DNA of 64,000 nucleotides from assembly GCF_040436345.1 (NCBI RefSeq), contig NC_133232.1, forward strand, positions 10,319,501 to 10,383,500. The letters are read 5' to 3'. The position numbers and the translations under genes are program-made. Positions within the stretch are counted from its first letter, which is position 1. Every line of letters begins with the position of its first letter. Origin of the DNA: Pagrus major (Eukaryota > Chordata > Actinopteri > Spariformes > Sparidae). Below the pieces are notes generated by a model. The model saw only the letters and a program-made list of their open reading frames with translations. It ran no database searches and was not told where the DNA came from. Positions 23,001 to 35,712 of this stretch are shown here, piece after piece.

Positions 23001-26000
23001 GTGCACAGACTGGCAACCACTTCAGGGGGCAGATGATTCATACACCTTTAAAACAAGAAGGCGAAACACAAAAGGTCAATATGAAAAATGCAAATAAAAA
23101 GAATAAAAGCTATATAAGGTGACAATAAGAATACAGAATCACATAGGAGAAATGAACATAAAAAGGTGAAGAACTGAAAAAAATAAAAGGAATTTTAAAA
23201 GAAGAAGACTTTACATAAAAGCAAGTCTATAAAAGTGGGTTTTAAGAAAAAGAAAAGCACAGTATAATCATGGCTTCATGCTTTCTGTTTTATTAAAGAC
23301 AATTATCTTCAGTTTGTACCAAATTAAAGTTCCAGAATATTGAATGTATATCAATTCCTGTCATTTTAATCATCTGCTGAGCAAAAACTTGGAATTGATA
23401 CAGATGAGCCAAATCAAAAGGCCAGATATTTCATAGGTTCATTTTATGTTACCCCCTATGACTCAAATCCACCCACCTTCTCAGAGTTCAAAGGACACCA
23501 CACACCCCAGGTGAGAGCTGAAAAACAGAGCTGAAACTCACTGTGAGTGGACACTCAGACTACAAATTGGCAATTTACTCAATTGTGTCCTTTTAAAGCT
23601 TTTTGGTCTCATTGTTCAGATTCTAACCTCTTAATTCAATGGGATAAGGACTATTTTCAAGGTACATGCCAGCTGTTTTAAATGTAGGATGTTTTCATGG
23701 GTTTCAGAATCTGTGCAGCACAAAAACATATTTGAGAGACTTCATTCAAAAAATACAATTATTAGATTTGAAGATGCTGCTAAACTAACCATTGTTTTCT
23801 TTCCTTAAATGGTTACATACAGTAGAAAGACTGTTTAGATAGACTTGTCAGTTTAACATTGACTACATAGAGGAGTCATTTTGAATGAGTAGGTGTTGTT
23901 CAAACGGTGGATGTTTGATTTTTAGAACAAAACTTTCCAACTGGAGATGGATGTTTTTGTACAGTGGCAGTTTCATGGCCTTTAACATGTTCACAGGCCC
24001 CTCAGCTGAGTGTTATTCCCCTACTGATGTGGTTTAACAGCATTCATATCACGCAGCATGTTCAGTACTCCCACTGCTCCGCTACCGTTCTTCTTTTCCC
24101 ATAAAATGAACAATTTCCAAAACAGCAAAGCGCTGCAAGTCTGGTTGCTGCTGGTAAAAGATGATTATATTATTAACCCCTAAATGTCAAGAATGTGTCA
24201 CCATGATGTGGGCAACCTATTTTCACAAGCCCCCTTTTAGTAAGACAAGCTGACGACTGATAACTGTCATTACGTCTAGAAGAAGCAAAGAGTGGCTGCA
24301 TCAGTGGTATGTTGGCTTTTTAACCTCAGTTATATTTGTGAGATAGCTATTATACATAATTTCTGGATTGTTTTTTCTTTTCACAGAAATGTTTAAATCC
24401 TAACATTTTAGCATTTTAGCATTCTTCTAACTTAATGTTCATCAGTGTGATGAGGAAGCTAGTGTTTCTGATTCATTTGGAATTCTGTGTTGTATGTAAT
24501 CAATATATTATATTCTAATCAGTGTTTGACTTATATTTTATGCAGTGATTTATTATTTGAATGTGCCAGATACTCAGATAATCAGCCACAGTTTAGCATG
24601 ATTTGTGAGCATCTCCTTTTTGATCCTATACAATGTTGAGGAAACCTTTGTAAACATGATGCTTAAAGCCATAATGACTTTAAAGTTGCTTCCTTGTGTA
24701 TAAATGATGCCAACAGCAGTGGATGTTGCTACATATCTTTTCTAATCCTAATCCTCACCCCTTCTATTCAGATTTGTATTTGCACACCTGACTCTTTCAC
24801 GTGTCACATTTAAATACTCAAACTGGTTTTCGGAGGTGAGATCTGTTTCCATTCCTCAACCAATCACCTTTAGACATTTGAGTAGATCAGGTGTGCATGA
24901 CTTTGAGGGGGGAAAAAAGGTTGGTTGACAAGGCGCATTTAATAACTGCATTGGCAAACAGTATGGTGTTGCATCACCACTGTACCTGACGTAAAGAACA
25001 TCCTTCTCAGGTTTTGGTGCTGCAAGCCAAATTAGATATTACAATGTAAGGAAAGCAGTAAAAACACAAAGTATAAAGGTTTATAGTCTTTCAACAATCA
25101 TGTGTATTTTAGTGTATTTTGTAGCTTATAGTTCCTGTAACTCAGGAGATGCTGTGTAGGTAATGAAAAGAGGACTGATTCTGTAGACTCAACAGTACAA
25201 TACATTTGGATATAGAAGTTAATCTCCAAAAATAATTTGCAAAATTATTAGCACATCTTTGTGTTGTAGTTACATAGGATCGGGATTTCTGGTTTAGCTT
25301 TGATGAGAATAATCATGTTGAGCTGGCTTTTTTACCATTTGATTCTGTTCACTTGGGCTGATAATAACTATAAAATTTTAATAACTTGGTCTTGGTCCTC
25401 TTTCAAGTACCACAGTGTGGTTCGACATGACAGAAATCAGTCCGCAACTGCAGCTGCAGCAGACAGTTATTGTCACTACACACAATTCTGTAGAATATTT
25501 TTGGATAAAATCCATAAATAATAAAATGCTTATTACACAGGGCAGCAGTTCATTTTATGATTACTTAGTCGGATGTCAAATCCAAAAGAAAGACGAATAA
25601 AAATTAAAGGAACAAGTGCAAAATTGAGTGTTTTACAACAACTTTTAGGGAGAAGGATTTTGATTTCTGATTACCCAAATGTCTGTCGACACTCATTTTT
25701 AGGCATTTCTTTGTCGGTAAACTGCAGCAAAGGATGCAGACAAGTTTGTCTTTGTTAAATTTACATCATCAGATTCCAGGTGACTCATTCAACATGATAA
25801 ACAGTGCGTCAGTTTTACTGTATCTTTTTATATGCATTCAGAATAATGCTCCAGCTCAACAAAGTAAACCTTTACACACTTGTTTAGATAAAGGAAAAGA
25901 AACTGTAGGTGTGATCACACATTCAGATGAGAAATTAAACACAGGCATTATTTTTCTGAGTGGTTTTATCGGATTGTTTCGATAAGTCACTCAATAATAA

Positions 26001-26874
26001 CTGCCATCAATTCAGCACTTTTTGTGTCCTGGTGACATTTAATTAAAGATTTACATATAATTTGGAAAAAATAAGTCATAGCACGCAAAACAAAGAAAAA
26101 ATTGTTTTGACCATTGACAGTCATGCTTGTTGGAATCCAAACATCACCAGACCTGCTCTTTTTTTGCTGTTGAGATATCCAAAACAGCCTCTAACCAACA
26201 GTTAGGAACTAGCTGATATCACAGTATACTGAACTCTACTGTACTGCACCAGCCAAGGGCTAATTTCATCAGCATTGGCTGGGGATTAAAACCCATCTTG
26301 CAGGTGTTTCTTTTCTTTTCTTTTTTACAACTGTCCCCATTAAATAATGAATAAATAGTAATTGATTATACATAATTTGCCTAATAAGTGGAAAAATTAA
26401 TTAATCAATCATTATAAACAAGCTGTGTCATGACTACTGCGGTGCCGGTGAAGAGGACCAAAAGAGGCGATCCCCCACCCACACCCTCTTTGTACTCTTC
26501 CTGTACACTTACGGTAATATAAAGCACGCTCGCTTTTCTCAATTACTGATAGTCACCTTCAGTTGGCTTTCTTCCAGGCCTACAAATGGTTCTAAAATAA
26601 CAGATTTCACATTAATGCATATTAAATAGAATTTTTCAAACAAGTAAACAATGTTCTGCAATATACCAGTGTATGTGTGCGTGTAAGTTGCATGCAAACT
26701 TTCAACCTCGCACCCACTCGCCCCGGAAATGCACACTCTTCACACAGCGGAGACCGCAGTGTAGGAAATCATACTACTCAAGTGGGAGTAGGAAGTAAAC
26801 GACATAATTAATAAATCTCAACAAGTCTACATGATGTGTGTCACAATTTGAAATGCTTATGGTTACTGTAGTAC

Positions 26875-27058
26875 AGAGCCTTTACCTCCTGATTTCACTG
26901 GAGTCTCAACAGTTAGAAAAAGAAAAGACAGATGACTAATATTTCTTTTCAATCAAGAGCCTTTACCTCCTGATTTCACTGGAGTCTCAACAGTTAGAAA
27001 AAGAAAAGACAGATGACTAATATTTCTTTTCAATGACTAATATTTCTTTTCAATCATT
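26875..27058. repeat. 81-bp tandem duplication with partial third unit
   Basis: The unit at 26875-26955, starting AGAGCCTTTACCTCCTGATT, is repeated almost exactly at 26956-27036. It is followed by a further partial unit of about 22 bp ending TTTCTTTTCAATCA. The near-identity implies a recent duplication. Confidence 0.9.
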
Positions 27059-29086
27059 TGTCTATCACAGTTAGACAAATTTCACAGCAACAGTGCACTT
27101 GGCAGTTTTTTAGACATTCTTTTTATTTGGATTAACAACAGTGCAATATAATAAAACAGACAATATATGCAAAAATACAACAAAAACAGTAAATACAGAT
27201 CAATACATAACTTCATAACAAAAAGACAGAAATCAGAAAACTACACCCACATACAAACTGGATGCAATTTCCTGAAACAGACAGCCTGCACATAAATCTG
27301 TTCATAAGATTTCATGTTATGGCAGAGCAGGTAGGCACACTGACATTTACAAACATTAGGCTGGCATCGTGGAAGTTTAAGAAGCGGTCTCATGACATAG
27401 TATATATATAGTATATAGTTCCCAGAAGTATATAGCTTAAATAACGCTACAGATTATCCATGTATACATTAAAAAGAAGAGACAAAATGTTGTCCCGTTG
27501 CTGACATAAAATGGTTCCAATACAGAATTTTCCCATTTTACCTGCACTAATGAGCATACCAGTAAACAAGAATTCTTATTAACCATATAGGGACCCCTCT
27601 AAGATAAAATTCATTGGATATTTTTCAGTGTTTATGTGGTCAAAAGCTTAAGAAGTACTGTACTGTATCAATAAAACACAAAAAATGGGAAATGGCTATT
27701 TATATTAGAATACTGCCTGTGATTCTCCAATTACAGACATATGTGGCAGAGACAAGACATCTGATAACAGAAGCAACGTAATAGTGAAATACAATAGAGT
27801 GGAACATTAAACAACAGCAAAATGCATAACATTAAAAAAGAAATATATTTAAAATATGGATGCAGGAACTAAAGTGCTACAGATAACTTCTAATAATAGT
27901 AGTAATTCTAATAGCATAATCGCCATGAACTGTCTAGACACTGTTTTTCTGGAAATATAAACATGTTTCTGTAACAAAGGAGGCACACAGCCCATAGAAA
28001 TGTGAAGGGAACACACACACGAACACGCACACGCACACACAGGAAAACACAAAGTGTATTCAAAGTAAAGTAAGTTGTAAAGAAGCCTGTTTCCTACAAG
28101 CTGACAGTTCCAATTGTTCACCAAAAGCCAAATCACATCCACCTCAAGATGTGATATAATGTAGGAGATTTTCAGACCCTGTATAACTTTGATTCATTAG
28201 CACTAAAGTCCAACTACTCCCATACATTTAACAGATTTAAAAAGGACACTGCATGCTCACATTTCTAACTGGAAGGCATCCTTATAAAAATAAACAAATT
28301 AATTAAAAACTAATTTCAGTCTTAAAGGTTAGTGCGATGAATTAGCTTGAAGCTATAATCTAGTACAGAGCATCAAATGGTGACATTTTTATGTCTGAGC
28401 TGTACACTGTCCCTTTTGAATAAGGTCAATAAAGAAAAGTGGTTACAATTTTCTTTTCTTTTTTTCCCTCGCACTTGTTGACCTCCATCTATCAACAGTG
28501 TCTCATCTGCAGCCTTGCGTCAAGTCACACTTTTTGCACTGCGTTTAACACTCTGGCTGACCACAAACAGCCACTCTCACTTGGTGACATGTCTGACTGA
28601 GACCTTTAGTCATCACCAAAACATGCCTCTGTACAGCAATGTTTCACTAAATTTCATGGAAAATGCTTGAGCTCTGAATTGCAGATGAGGCATATGTGAC
28701 GATTACATTTCTCCACCATCAGTGGACTTTTTTGTTTATCTGAGGAGCCGGCCCTAAGAGCTACATTTGGCTAAAAGTAAAACAACTAAAGGACAGGTTT
28801 AAGACCTTTGTCACAATTGCATAAAAACAACTGGTTCCACTTTCTAATACCCCAACATTTTCTAAAGTGTAAGTTGTAACTCATGGCTTAATTATTGTTT
28901 AATTTAACCAAAATAAATACTTCATAGGTCACAGCAATATGGCATTGTTAAGAACAATGTTCTAAAAAATCTATTAAGCTGATGTTTCTCCTCCTACAAC
29001 ATGTAAGTTTTGTCTTTTTAGCCAACTCCTCAATTCATCAAAAGTTGTAAATGGTAATAAGTCGTTGAGTGTATTTTAGTCCAGGT

Positions 29087-29510
29087 ATTTCTGTAAGCTA
29101 AAAAAATGTACTTAAGTATCAAAGGTACAAGTAAAAGTAAATTATACGTATATTTACATGTGTGTATATACTGCATACTATGGGTCAACTGATTATCAGC
29201 TTGGCCAATCATTGGATCCGATATTAAGAATTTTCCTGATTATCAGAATCAGTGTAAAAAAAATAAATTAGATTGCCATTAACAGAAATTAATTTAAAAA
29301 TGCACTATTTGCATCATGCAAGTAACTAGTAACTAAAGTTATTTAAAAAATAATTTAAAAAAATCATCTGTCATGCAGAGTAAAAAGTATAATATCTGAC
29401 TCCAAAATGGAGAAAAGGAGAAAATGGAAATACTCAAGTAAAGTGTACATGAAAATTGTAAGTACAGTACTTGAGTAAATGTACTTAGTTGCATTTCTTC
29501 ACCGAGGGTA
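29087..29510 (-). repeat. Dispersed AAGTACTT-type repeat, second copy
   Basis: The right end AAGTACAGTACTTGAGTAAA, then TGTACTTAGTTG, is the reverse complement of the left end of the copy at 8118. A central stretch (about 29165-29260) carries a TCGGCCGATATT-like motif related to the sequence at 43010-43130, suggesting an insertion within the repeat. Confidence 0.55.
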
Positions 29511-29701
29511 CCTTACTAGAAAATCATAAAGAAAAACTCATCAACTTAAATTTCCACACCTTGTGCACACCACTGCACTATTTAAATGTCAAATCATTGT
29601 CTTAAATATTTCCTCAACTTAATTTTTTTGTCTAACATTGTACAAATTTTCCTTTCAAGACATTGTTCTCATTTTGACAAAGCTGCTTAGTAAGAGTTTT
29701 A

Positions 29702-29732
29702 CAGACACACACACACACACACACACACACAC
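29702..29732. repeat. (CA)n microsatellite
   Basis: About 14 CA dinucleotides in a row. Confidence 0.9.
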
Positions 29733-30514
29733 CACAGGTGGCTTGTTAGGGGTTCCTTGATGGCAGCTAGTGAAGGAAAATTCTTCTGAATTTTAATTCT
29801 ACCTGAGGACACATTTTTCCTTTTGTGTGTGCATCACAGAAGGGACTCCTAATAAGACGGGAGCTTGAGGGTGATGCACCTCTCAGACCAATCGAAGCCC
29901 CCACCCACCTTTTCCCTTACGCTGACAAAGAGAGAGAACAGACGAGAGGGGTTTTCTCTCTCAGTCTCACTCTCACTTCCTCCCCTCTGGCGAAAAGATC
30001 GATGTAAGATTGTGTGTTGAGAGAACGTGTGAACTACCACTGACGGGGCAGACTGACTGCACAGTGTGTCAGCTATAGTTCTGTATATGGACTGCTGACT
30101 AACAAATGAAGCCTCCTGAATTTCCAAAATGTGTAATACAAATGCACATTGGAGTTGATGACCATTACTGAAGAAATATTCAGTGATATTTCCACACAAA
30201 TTTCCATTTTAGATATTTCTGTGACCTGAAGACACCATAGTGATTAAGAAAGCTTCTTTCTGCTTTATATCTGCTCTTCTGAAAACCTTGGGGCACATGT
30301 AAGAGAAGTGTGTGTGTAAGCATTTAACTTGAAAGACTTTAAAAAACAAGCTTTAAACTTAAACTTATGTTGATCTGTTTCATGTTCTACATTTTTTTCT
30401 GTTTCTCCCAGTTTGGAGTAGCCATTCACATTGCATTAGGCACACACCTGCCATCCATAAATGTTCAACTGTCACAAAAAAAAGAAGAAAATAAAAACTG
30501 TATGGGAAGTGTAT

Positions 30515-30720
30515 CAATGTTCTCAAGGCCCTAAGTTCCACTGGTCCTTTGTTCCTAAGGTCCCAAGTCCCCAAAATCTTAATTTCTTGTGGCCCTATGT
30601 TCCATGGGTCCGAAGGTCCTATGTCCCCTAAGTCCTACGTTCCAAAAGTTCTATTTTTCTATGATCCTATGATCCCAGGGTCCATAACATAGGGAACATA
30701 GGACCCTAGGGACATATGAA
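30515..30720. repeat. Degenerate GGTCCTATGTTCC-type minisatellite
   Basis: About a dozen imperfect units of 13-20 bp built on TCC, GGTCC and CTATGTTCC spaced through the region (for example GTCCTATGTCCCCTAAGTCC). The last part turns into the inverted version (GGGAACATAGGACCCTAGGG), so it could fold back. Confidence 0.65.
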
Positions 30721-32457
30721 TGACTACGGTAGTTGCAGGGTGGGCTGTTACTGTTTGTCTCGCTGCAACCAACCCCAAGAACAAATAAGATATGATGTTG
30801 TTTGCTGGCTGCAAGAAGAAACACACATCAAAGTGTCTGAGATTCAGAGGCACAGCTCTGTGTGCAGTGTGTTTTAATCACAAATACCCACAAAAGAGTA
30901 CAGAAACATAAATGTTTGTTCTTACTTTGAGTGGAGGAGTAATGTTCAAATCCAATAAGTGCTTGTTTTGTTGAGCACGGGATGATGTAACACACACCTG
31001 TCAGGTTTCAACTCCCACACATTGTTCACACTGGACAAAAACATAAAAAAGAGGAAACTAACGTTATTAGTCAGGATTTGCTGATCTCAGGAGCAAATAC
31101 AAAAATCTGACGCTTTTCTTGTGAGTTGTCTGGAGTATCATGAACCCTTCACATGAAAGCAATGGGTCTTGGTGTATTTTCAGTATCATCCGTCCCCAGT
31201 GTGTGTTGCCGTTACTGTTTCAGTCTAGTGAAGCACAACGAAAAAAAATTTTGTGTTCACAGAATTAAGAGAGATAACAAGCAATTTCACTAACTATTGC
31301 AACAACAAAAACACGTCTTGGTCTGACTTTTACTTTTAACAAAGAGTTTGTGCAATCAATTTTAGAGGTTGTGTGATAATTTTTCAACAGTAATAAACAG
31401 AAATCTACAATGTGTCTCATTTCTTATTTGTGAAGCTTGATAAATGCTGAATTATTTACAACAGAGAAACATTAATTTGCTTACTGAAATTACTAATGGT
31501 AAAGACCTTCTTAAGTTGCCCTACAATGACACTAAAAGACGAAATGCAATATTTTGTGTTTTGGAATCTACTTTAATTATAGTTACAACAGTTCACCGAT
31601 ATTAATTAATTCATCAATAAACCTATTAACCCACCTGGAGAAAATATAAATCACAACCCTGGAATCCATCTTAGATCATTCATCAAGTATTTTCCACTGT
31701 ATCACTGTGATAATGTTCATTATCTGGTTCTCTGTTTTCAAGTTTGAAAGGATTAAACTTGTTAAGGTTATACAATTTTTACTGTTAAATTTGTTTCAAA
31801 CTGTGGACAGTGCTTTCCCTAATGAGTATCATGTGACCACTGCTCCTGGGTATCTCCCACACAGGCTTGTGTGAGACTTAACACTTTTGCTCATCTTTGC
31901 AAATGGACAGAAAAAGACCTTTGTTAGTTGATGAGTAACAGTGAGATAACGGAGTGAAACGTCAGTCTAAATGCCATTTAAAAAGATATTACCTAAGATC
32001 CTAAATATGTCTCTGCTGTTTGAGGGACTTCCTCCTTCACAGCCAAAATATCAGATCTCCTTACTGTCCCTTGGTTAAACATCAATACTTAAAAAGGGTT
32101 TCCTGTTGTTGCAACAGGCTCTGTGTGTTTGTGTAGGTGGCCATGATGCAGTGAATGCATTCAGGTTGTCAATACCACACCTACGAACACTACCTATGAC
32201 ACGGTATAGCTGCGGCTCCACTGATTCAAAATGAAAATGGGAAGTGCCGTCTTCCTGTAGTTTCCTGTCGGGTGCACTCACACAAGTTTACATTCACACA
32301 CCCGTATCTATAGGCCCCACGCACGCGCGGCTTGACGACACTCTCGGATCACGTAGTGGTGACTGCCAGTGGAAAAGAAATTTCATTACTCACACACGCC
32401 AGTTTCTGCACCTTTCCAACGATCTGCAAGTGGTTTTCCTGTGTCCTCAGGGATATG

Positions 32458-32465
32458 TATAAAAA
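32458..32465 (+). promoter_or_regulatory. TATA box of il21
   Basis: TATAAAAA lies 95 bases before the il21 ATG, leaving room for a 5' UTR of about 65 bases. A GGAAAAGAAATTTC stretch near 32371 could be an NFAT/AP-1-type site, as expected for a T-cell cytokine, but that is weaker. Confidence 0.55.
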
Positions 32466-32552
32466 GGTACGCGACACAACTGTCTGCATTTCCAGTAAAT
32501 CTTTCGAAAAGCTTCTTTTGGTGATCTGGTACCTGCTGCTGATACTGAGAAT

Positions 32553-35345
32553 ATGAAGCTGGTTGTGTTTTGCCTGTTTGCAGTCTACTGTTGTTCTTTG
32601 GCCAACACAGCGACAAGGGAGGTTGACAGAACATTGGCGAGGAAGAAATTACAAGAAGTCCTCAAACAGCTGAATGCTGTGAAACTGAGCCTGCAGGTGG
32701 GTTTCTCTTAATTTAATTTTTCATAATTTTGCCCATGTTTGGTCACATTTATCATTACTAAGCACAATGTTGTTGGTTTTTGTCTTGTAGCAAAGTGAGA
32801 AGATGCTGAACACTCCACCAAAGAATATCGAGGTAAGCCAAACTAACTTCAAAATAATATTGACAGTATGGTCACCGCCACATTAAATATTTGTGGTTGC
32901 TTACTCATTGTTGTTGTTCTCCCACTTACTATAGTAACTAATTATCATGTGCCGGCTACTGTAGGAGTACATCAAATGATGTGTGAAGTCACAAAATGCG
33001 TATTGGAAGAGCCTATATCCAATCAGCTGTAAAGGTTGAGAACTAAAGCTTACAAATTGACATTTTTTAAAATATATTTTGTTTTGTTTAAATTTCAAGT
33101 CTTCTGCTAGTTAATATTGAAAACATAAACATTAAAAGAGTTGTATACTGTACAGCGGAGTCAACAGGCAGATCTACATAAGTAGTGCAAAGCTAACAAA
33201 GCTAAACCTAGATAATCTGTTATAGTTTACAGAGTGTGCTGAAATGTGAACATATATATCTTAAAAGAGGTAATTTTTGTACTTGACGGTAAATCAGATT
33301 AAAACTTCAATCTAAATAATTTATGATCATCAAAACCTAGTCCATTATCCTATTACAACAATGATATTTAGCTTAATTATCTAGCTTACAGTAGAAAGAA
33401 AACCTTTTTTAAATGTAAAGCAATGATCTTGCGGCCCAATAAAATCCCTCATAACAATCTGATTATGTGCACTAGACTTCAAATAAATGCCATTACTTGT
33501 AAATCCATATCAGCTCTCTTTCTTGTCAGGCTTACGCTCTTGAGTGAGTCAAGTCAAGAGCTTGCTCAGTGTATTTTCTCACAGCTTCCATTGCACTCTC
33601 AGATGAAATGTGATGAGTAATCAAGTGAGAAAGCAGACAAAACCATGGCACTTCCTCACACCACCTCAAAAACTCAAAATGCTCCCTAGCGTGCTAGATT
33701 GACATTTGAGTCAATCTCTTGTTTAAAAACTGGCAAATTACAGTTTATGTTGAACCACAAATGAGCAAAAATTGCACAATGACAGTGACAGTCAAATGTA
33801 AAAACAACATCCGATAATTTCTAAATTATTAACAGTGAGAAAGTATAAAGTCAGCCGTTCTTATTGTTAAAATCTCACCCTCAAGGAATAAAACCTATTA
33901 ACTATCCAAGCAGACATGCTGTGATCTAAAACTATGATTTGACCCAAGCTCATTGGGTTCATGAACATCACACACAGCAGTATGAGTCTCTTAACAGAAA
34001 CTGTTTGACTTGGAAAAAACATGTTGTGCCATCAACACTTTCATTAAGGTTTCTGGAGGGAAACAATTTAGACAAAAATGTCCAAAGCACTTTCAGGAAA
34101 ATAAACTTTAAAAATAATGGAAACTTTTATTTGCTTAAGTTTCAGTTTAAGTAACAGTGTAATGCATTTGTCTGATTGGAAAGTCAACAGCAATGATGAA
34201 GTCATGACATGAAACCAGAAACAAACAGCTTTCTTGGAAATGTTTTGATGGCAGTGGATTTTTTTCTCCCTCTACTTGACACTTGTACAATTGTATCATT
34301 AAAAAAAAAAATCTGAAAACTAATCAATGTAACAGTTGGTGTTGTTGGTGAACTACATTTATTGTTGACAAAATGTAACATTTGAGCTCTATCCTCTTTT
34401 TTTATTGTTAATCTACCATATGTGCCATTGCCATTTTCCAGTTTTCCGTAAAAGAACAAACAAGTAAATCAAGCAAAAGTAGCACTGACAAAACTTTAAT
34501 CAGATTTAATCAGACCTCATGTAAATATTACGCATTTTTTATGCTTTTTTTCTTAAAAAAAAAAAAGACTTGTGTTTTTTTAATAAGCCAAATATGAGAA
34601 GGAGCATTGATATTTGTTGATGTTGTACTGATATTTTATTCACAAATGTGTCATTTTGTAACAGGACTGCTGCTGTCTGTCAGCACTGAAATGCTATCGG
34701 TTCAATCTGGAGGTCCATTTCAATGTTAGAGAAGGAAAACAGAGACAACTCTTCAGGAGCCTTAACAATCCCTTCACTGTAAGTAAATGGTGGGAGTGGG
34801 AATGTTTAATCGAACAATATATCTAAAAGCATATCTTAAGTACAATGTCAAGTTTGCAGTACTGTACATTTCTAAAACTAACCAATTTATTTTATCCATT
34901 TCAGGAGAGAGGTCTGAACTTTTGCAATTCACCAAATGTCAACGTAAGAGAACATTTTATCAATATTTACTCATATTGTTGTTATTTCTTATTTAGACTG
35001 ATATTTCAGTATTTCAGTATATTTGTGGCATGTATTACACTCACAGCAGAGGGTCATTATTAAATTAATTTTAATGTGTTTGGTTGTTTCCCTTTAGTCC
35101 ACCTGCCAAGACTGTGACTCGCATCCAAGGCAAAATGCCACAGAGTTTTATAACAGACTCGAATCTCTTATTCAAATGGTAAGAGTATTTTTGTTTCTTT
35201 TGGTCTATTATAGCATATGGAAAAGGTGGCTGAAAATCTGTAGCATTATAGGTCATTAATGTTGTAAAGATGGAAAAAATTATGTGAGAATTTACTTAGA
35301 ATTTTTCCCCATTTTTAGGCCATATCCAGACTGACCATGATCTAA
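32553..35345 (+). CDS. il21: Interleukin-21, six coding exons
   Basis: Secreted four-helix cytokine of the IL-2/IL-15/IL-21 family, made by activated T cells. Coding exons are 32553-32696, 32791-32832, 34665-34778, 34905-34943, 35098-35178 and 35319-35345, giving 148 residues. All introns are phase 0 with GT-AG ends. Residues 1-18 (MKLVVFCLFAVYCCSLAN) form a signal peptide. Helix A follows (ARKKLQEVLKQLNAVKLSL). Exon 3 opens with DCCCLSALKCYRFNL, matching the IL-21 Cys-rich second motif, and exon 5 gives STCQDCDSHPRQNATEFYNR then LESLIQM, matching the IL-21 C-terminal CPSCDSY...FLERFKSLLQKM pattern. An N-glycosylation site NAT lies in exon 5. Position after cetn4 and bbs12 agrees with mammalian order. 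IL-2 is the main alternative, but the exon pattern and the CxxCDS motif favour IL-21. Confidence 0.88.
32833..34664 (+). other. il21 intron 2
   Basis: The largest il21 intron, 1.8 kb, AT-rich, donor GTAAGC, acceptor TTTTGTAACAG. No repeat family or exon was recognised. Poly-A runs occur near 34300 and 34555. Confidence 0.7.
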
Positions 35346-35435
35346 GAAGAGGTGAAGATCTACTTGTGACCGAGGATTGAATGTAGAGAAGACACTACGC
35401 TGAAAAGATGCTAAACTTGTTACAGCCTTCTGAAT

Positions 35436-35640
35436 ATTTAACTATACTTATTTAATATTTATTTAGACAGTGGTGGTGAACCCACTCAAGCTATGTAGAA
35501 GGTATTCTCAGGAAAGCTGCTTTGCTGCCACCCAGTGGACTTGGCAGTTTTGATTTTCTTTCCGCCTCCTTTTCACTGAAAGTGAAAGTTAATTTATTTG
35601 TTGTAGTTCTCAAAGAATGTTAAGTATATAACGACATTTA
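35436..35640 (+). promoter_or_regulatory. AU-rich elements in the il21 3' UTR
   Basis: ATTTA pentamers at 35436, 35450, 35457, 35461, 35592 and 35636; the 35457 and 35461 copies overlap. Such clusters destabilise cytokine mRNAs through AU-binding proteins. Confidence 0.65.
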
Positions 35641-35706
35641 TACTGTGTATGACATGCCTTATTGAGTATTATTATTGATATAATTGTACCATTGTACCAC
35701 CAAAAT

Positions 35707-35712
35707 AATAAA
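35707..35712 (+). terminator. il21 polyadenylation signal
   Basis: AATAAA about 360 bases after the il21 stop, beyond the AU-rich cluster. Confidence 0.6.

Larger units (their letters stand above)
21282..32370. other. cetn4 - il21 intergenic region
   Basis: 11 kb with no recognisable protein-coding exon. It contains simple and tandem repeats (listed separately) and one copy of the AAGTACTT-type repeat. Short open frames such as those around 25300-25985 and 27849-28142 match no family I know and have no consistent splice signals. Confidence 0.55.

Noticed and set aside
25300..25985. Overlapping small open frames, one with a signal-peptide-like start
   Set aside because: Three different frames, stop codons between them, no family resemblance and no consistent splice pattern.
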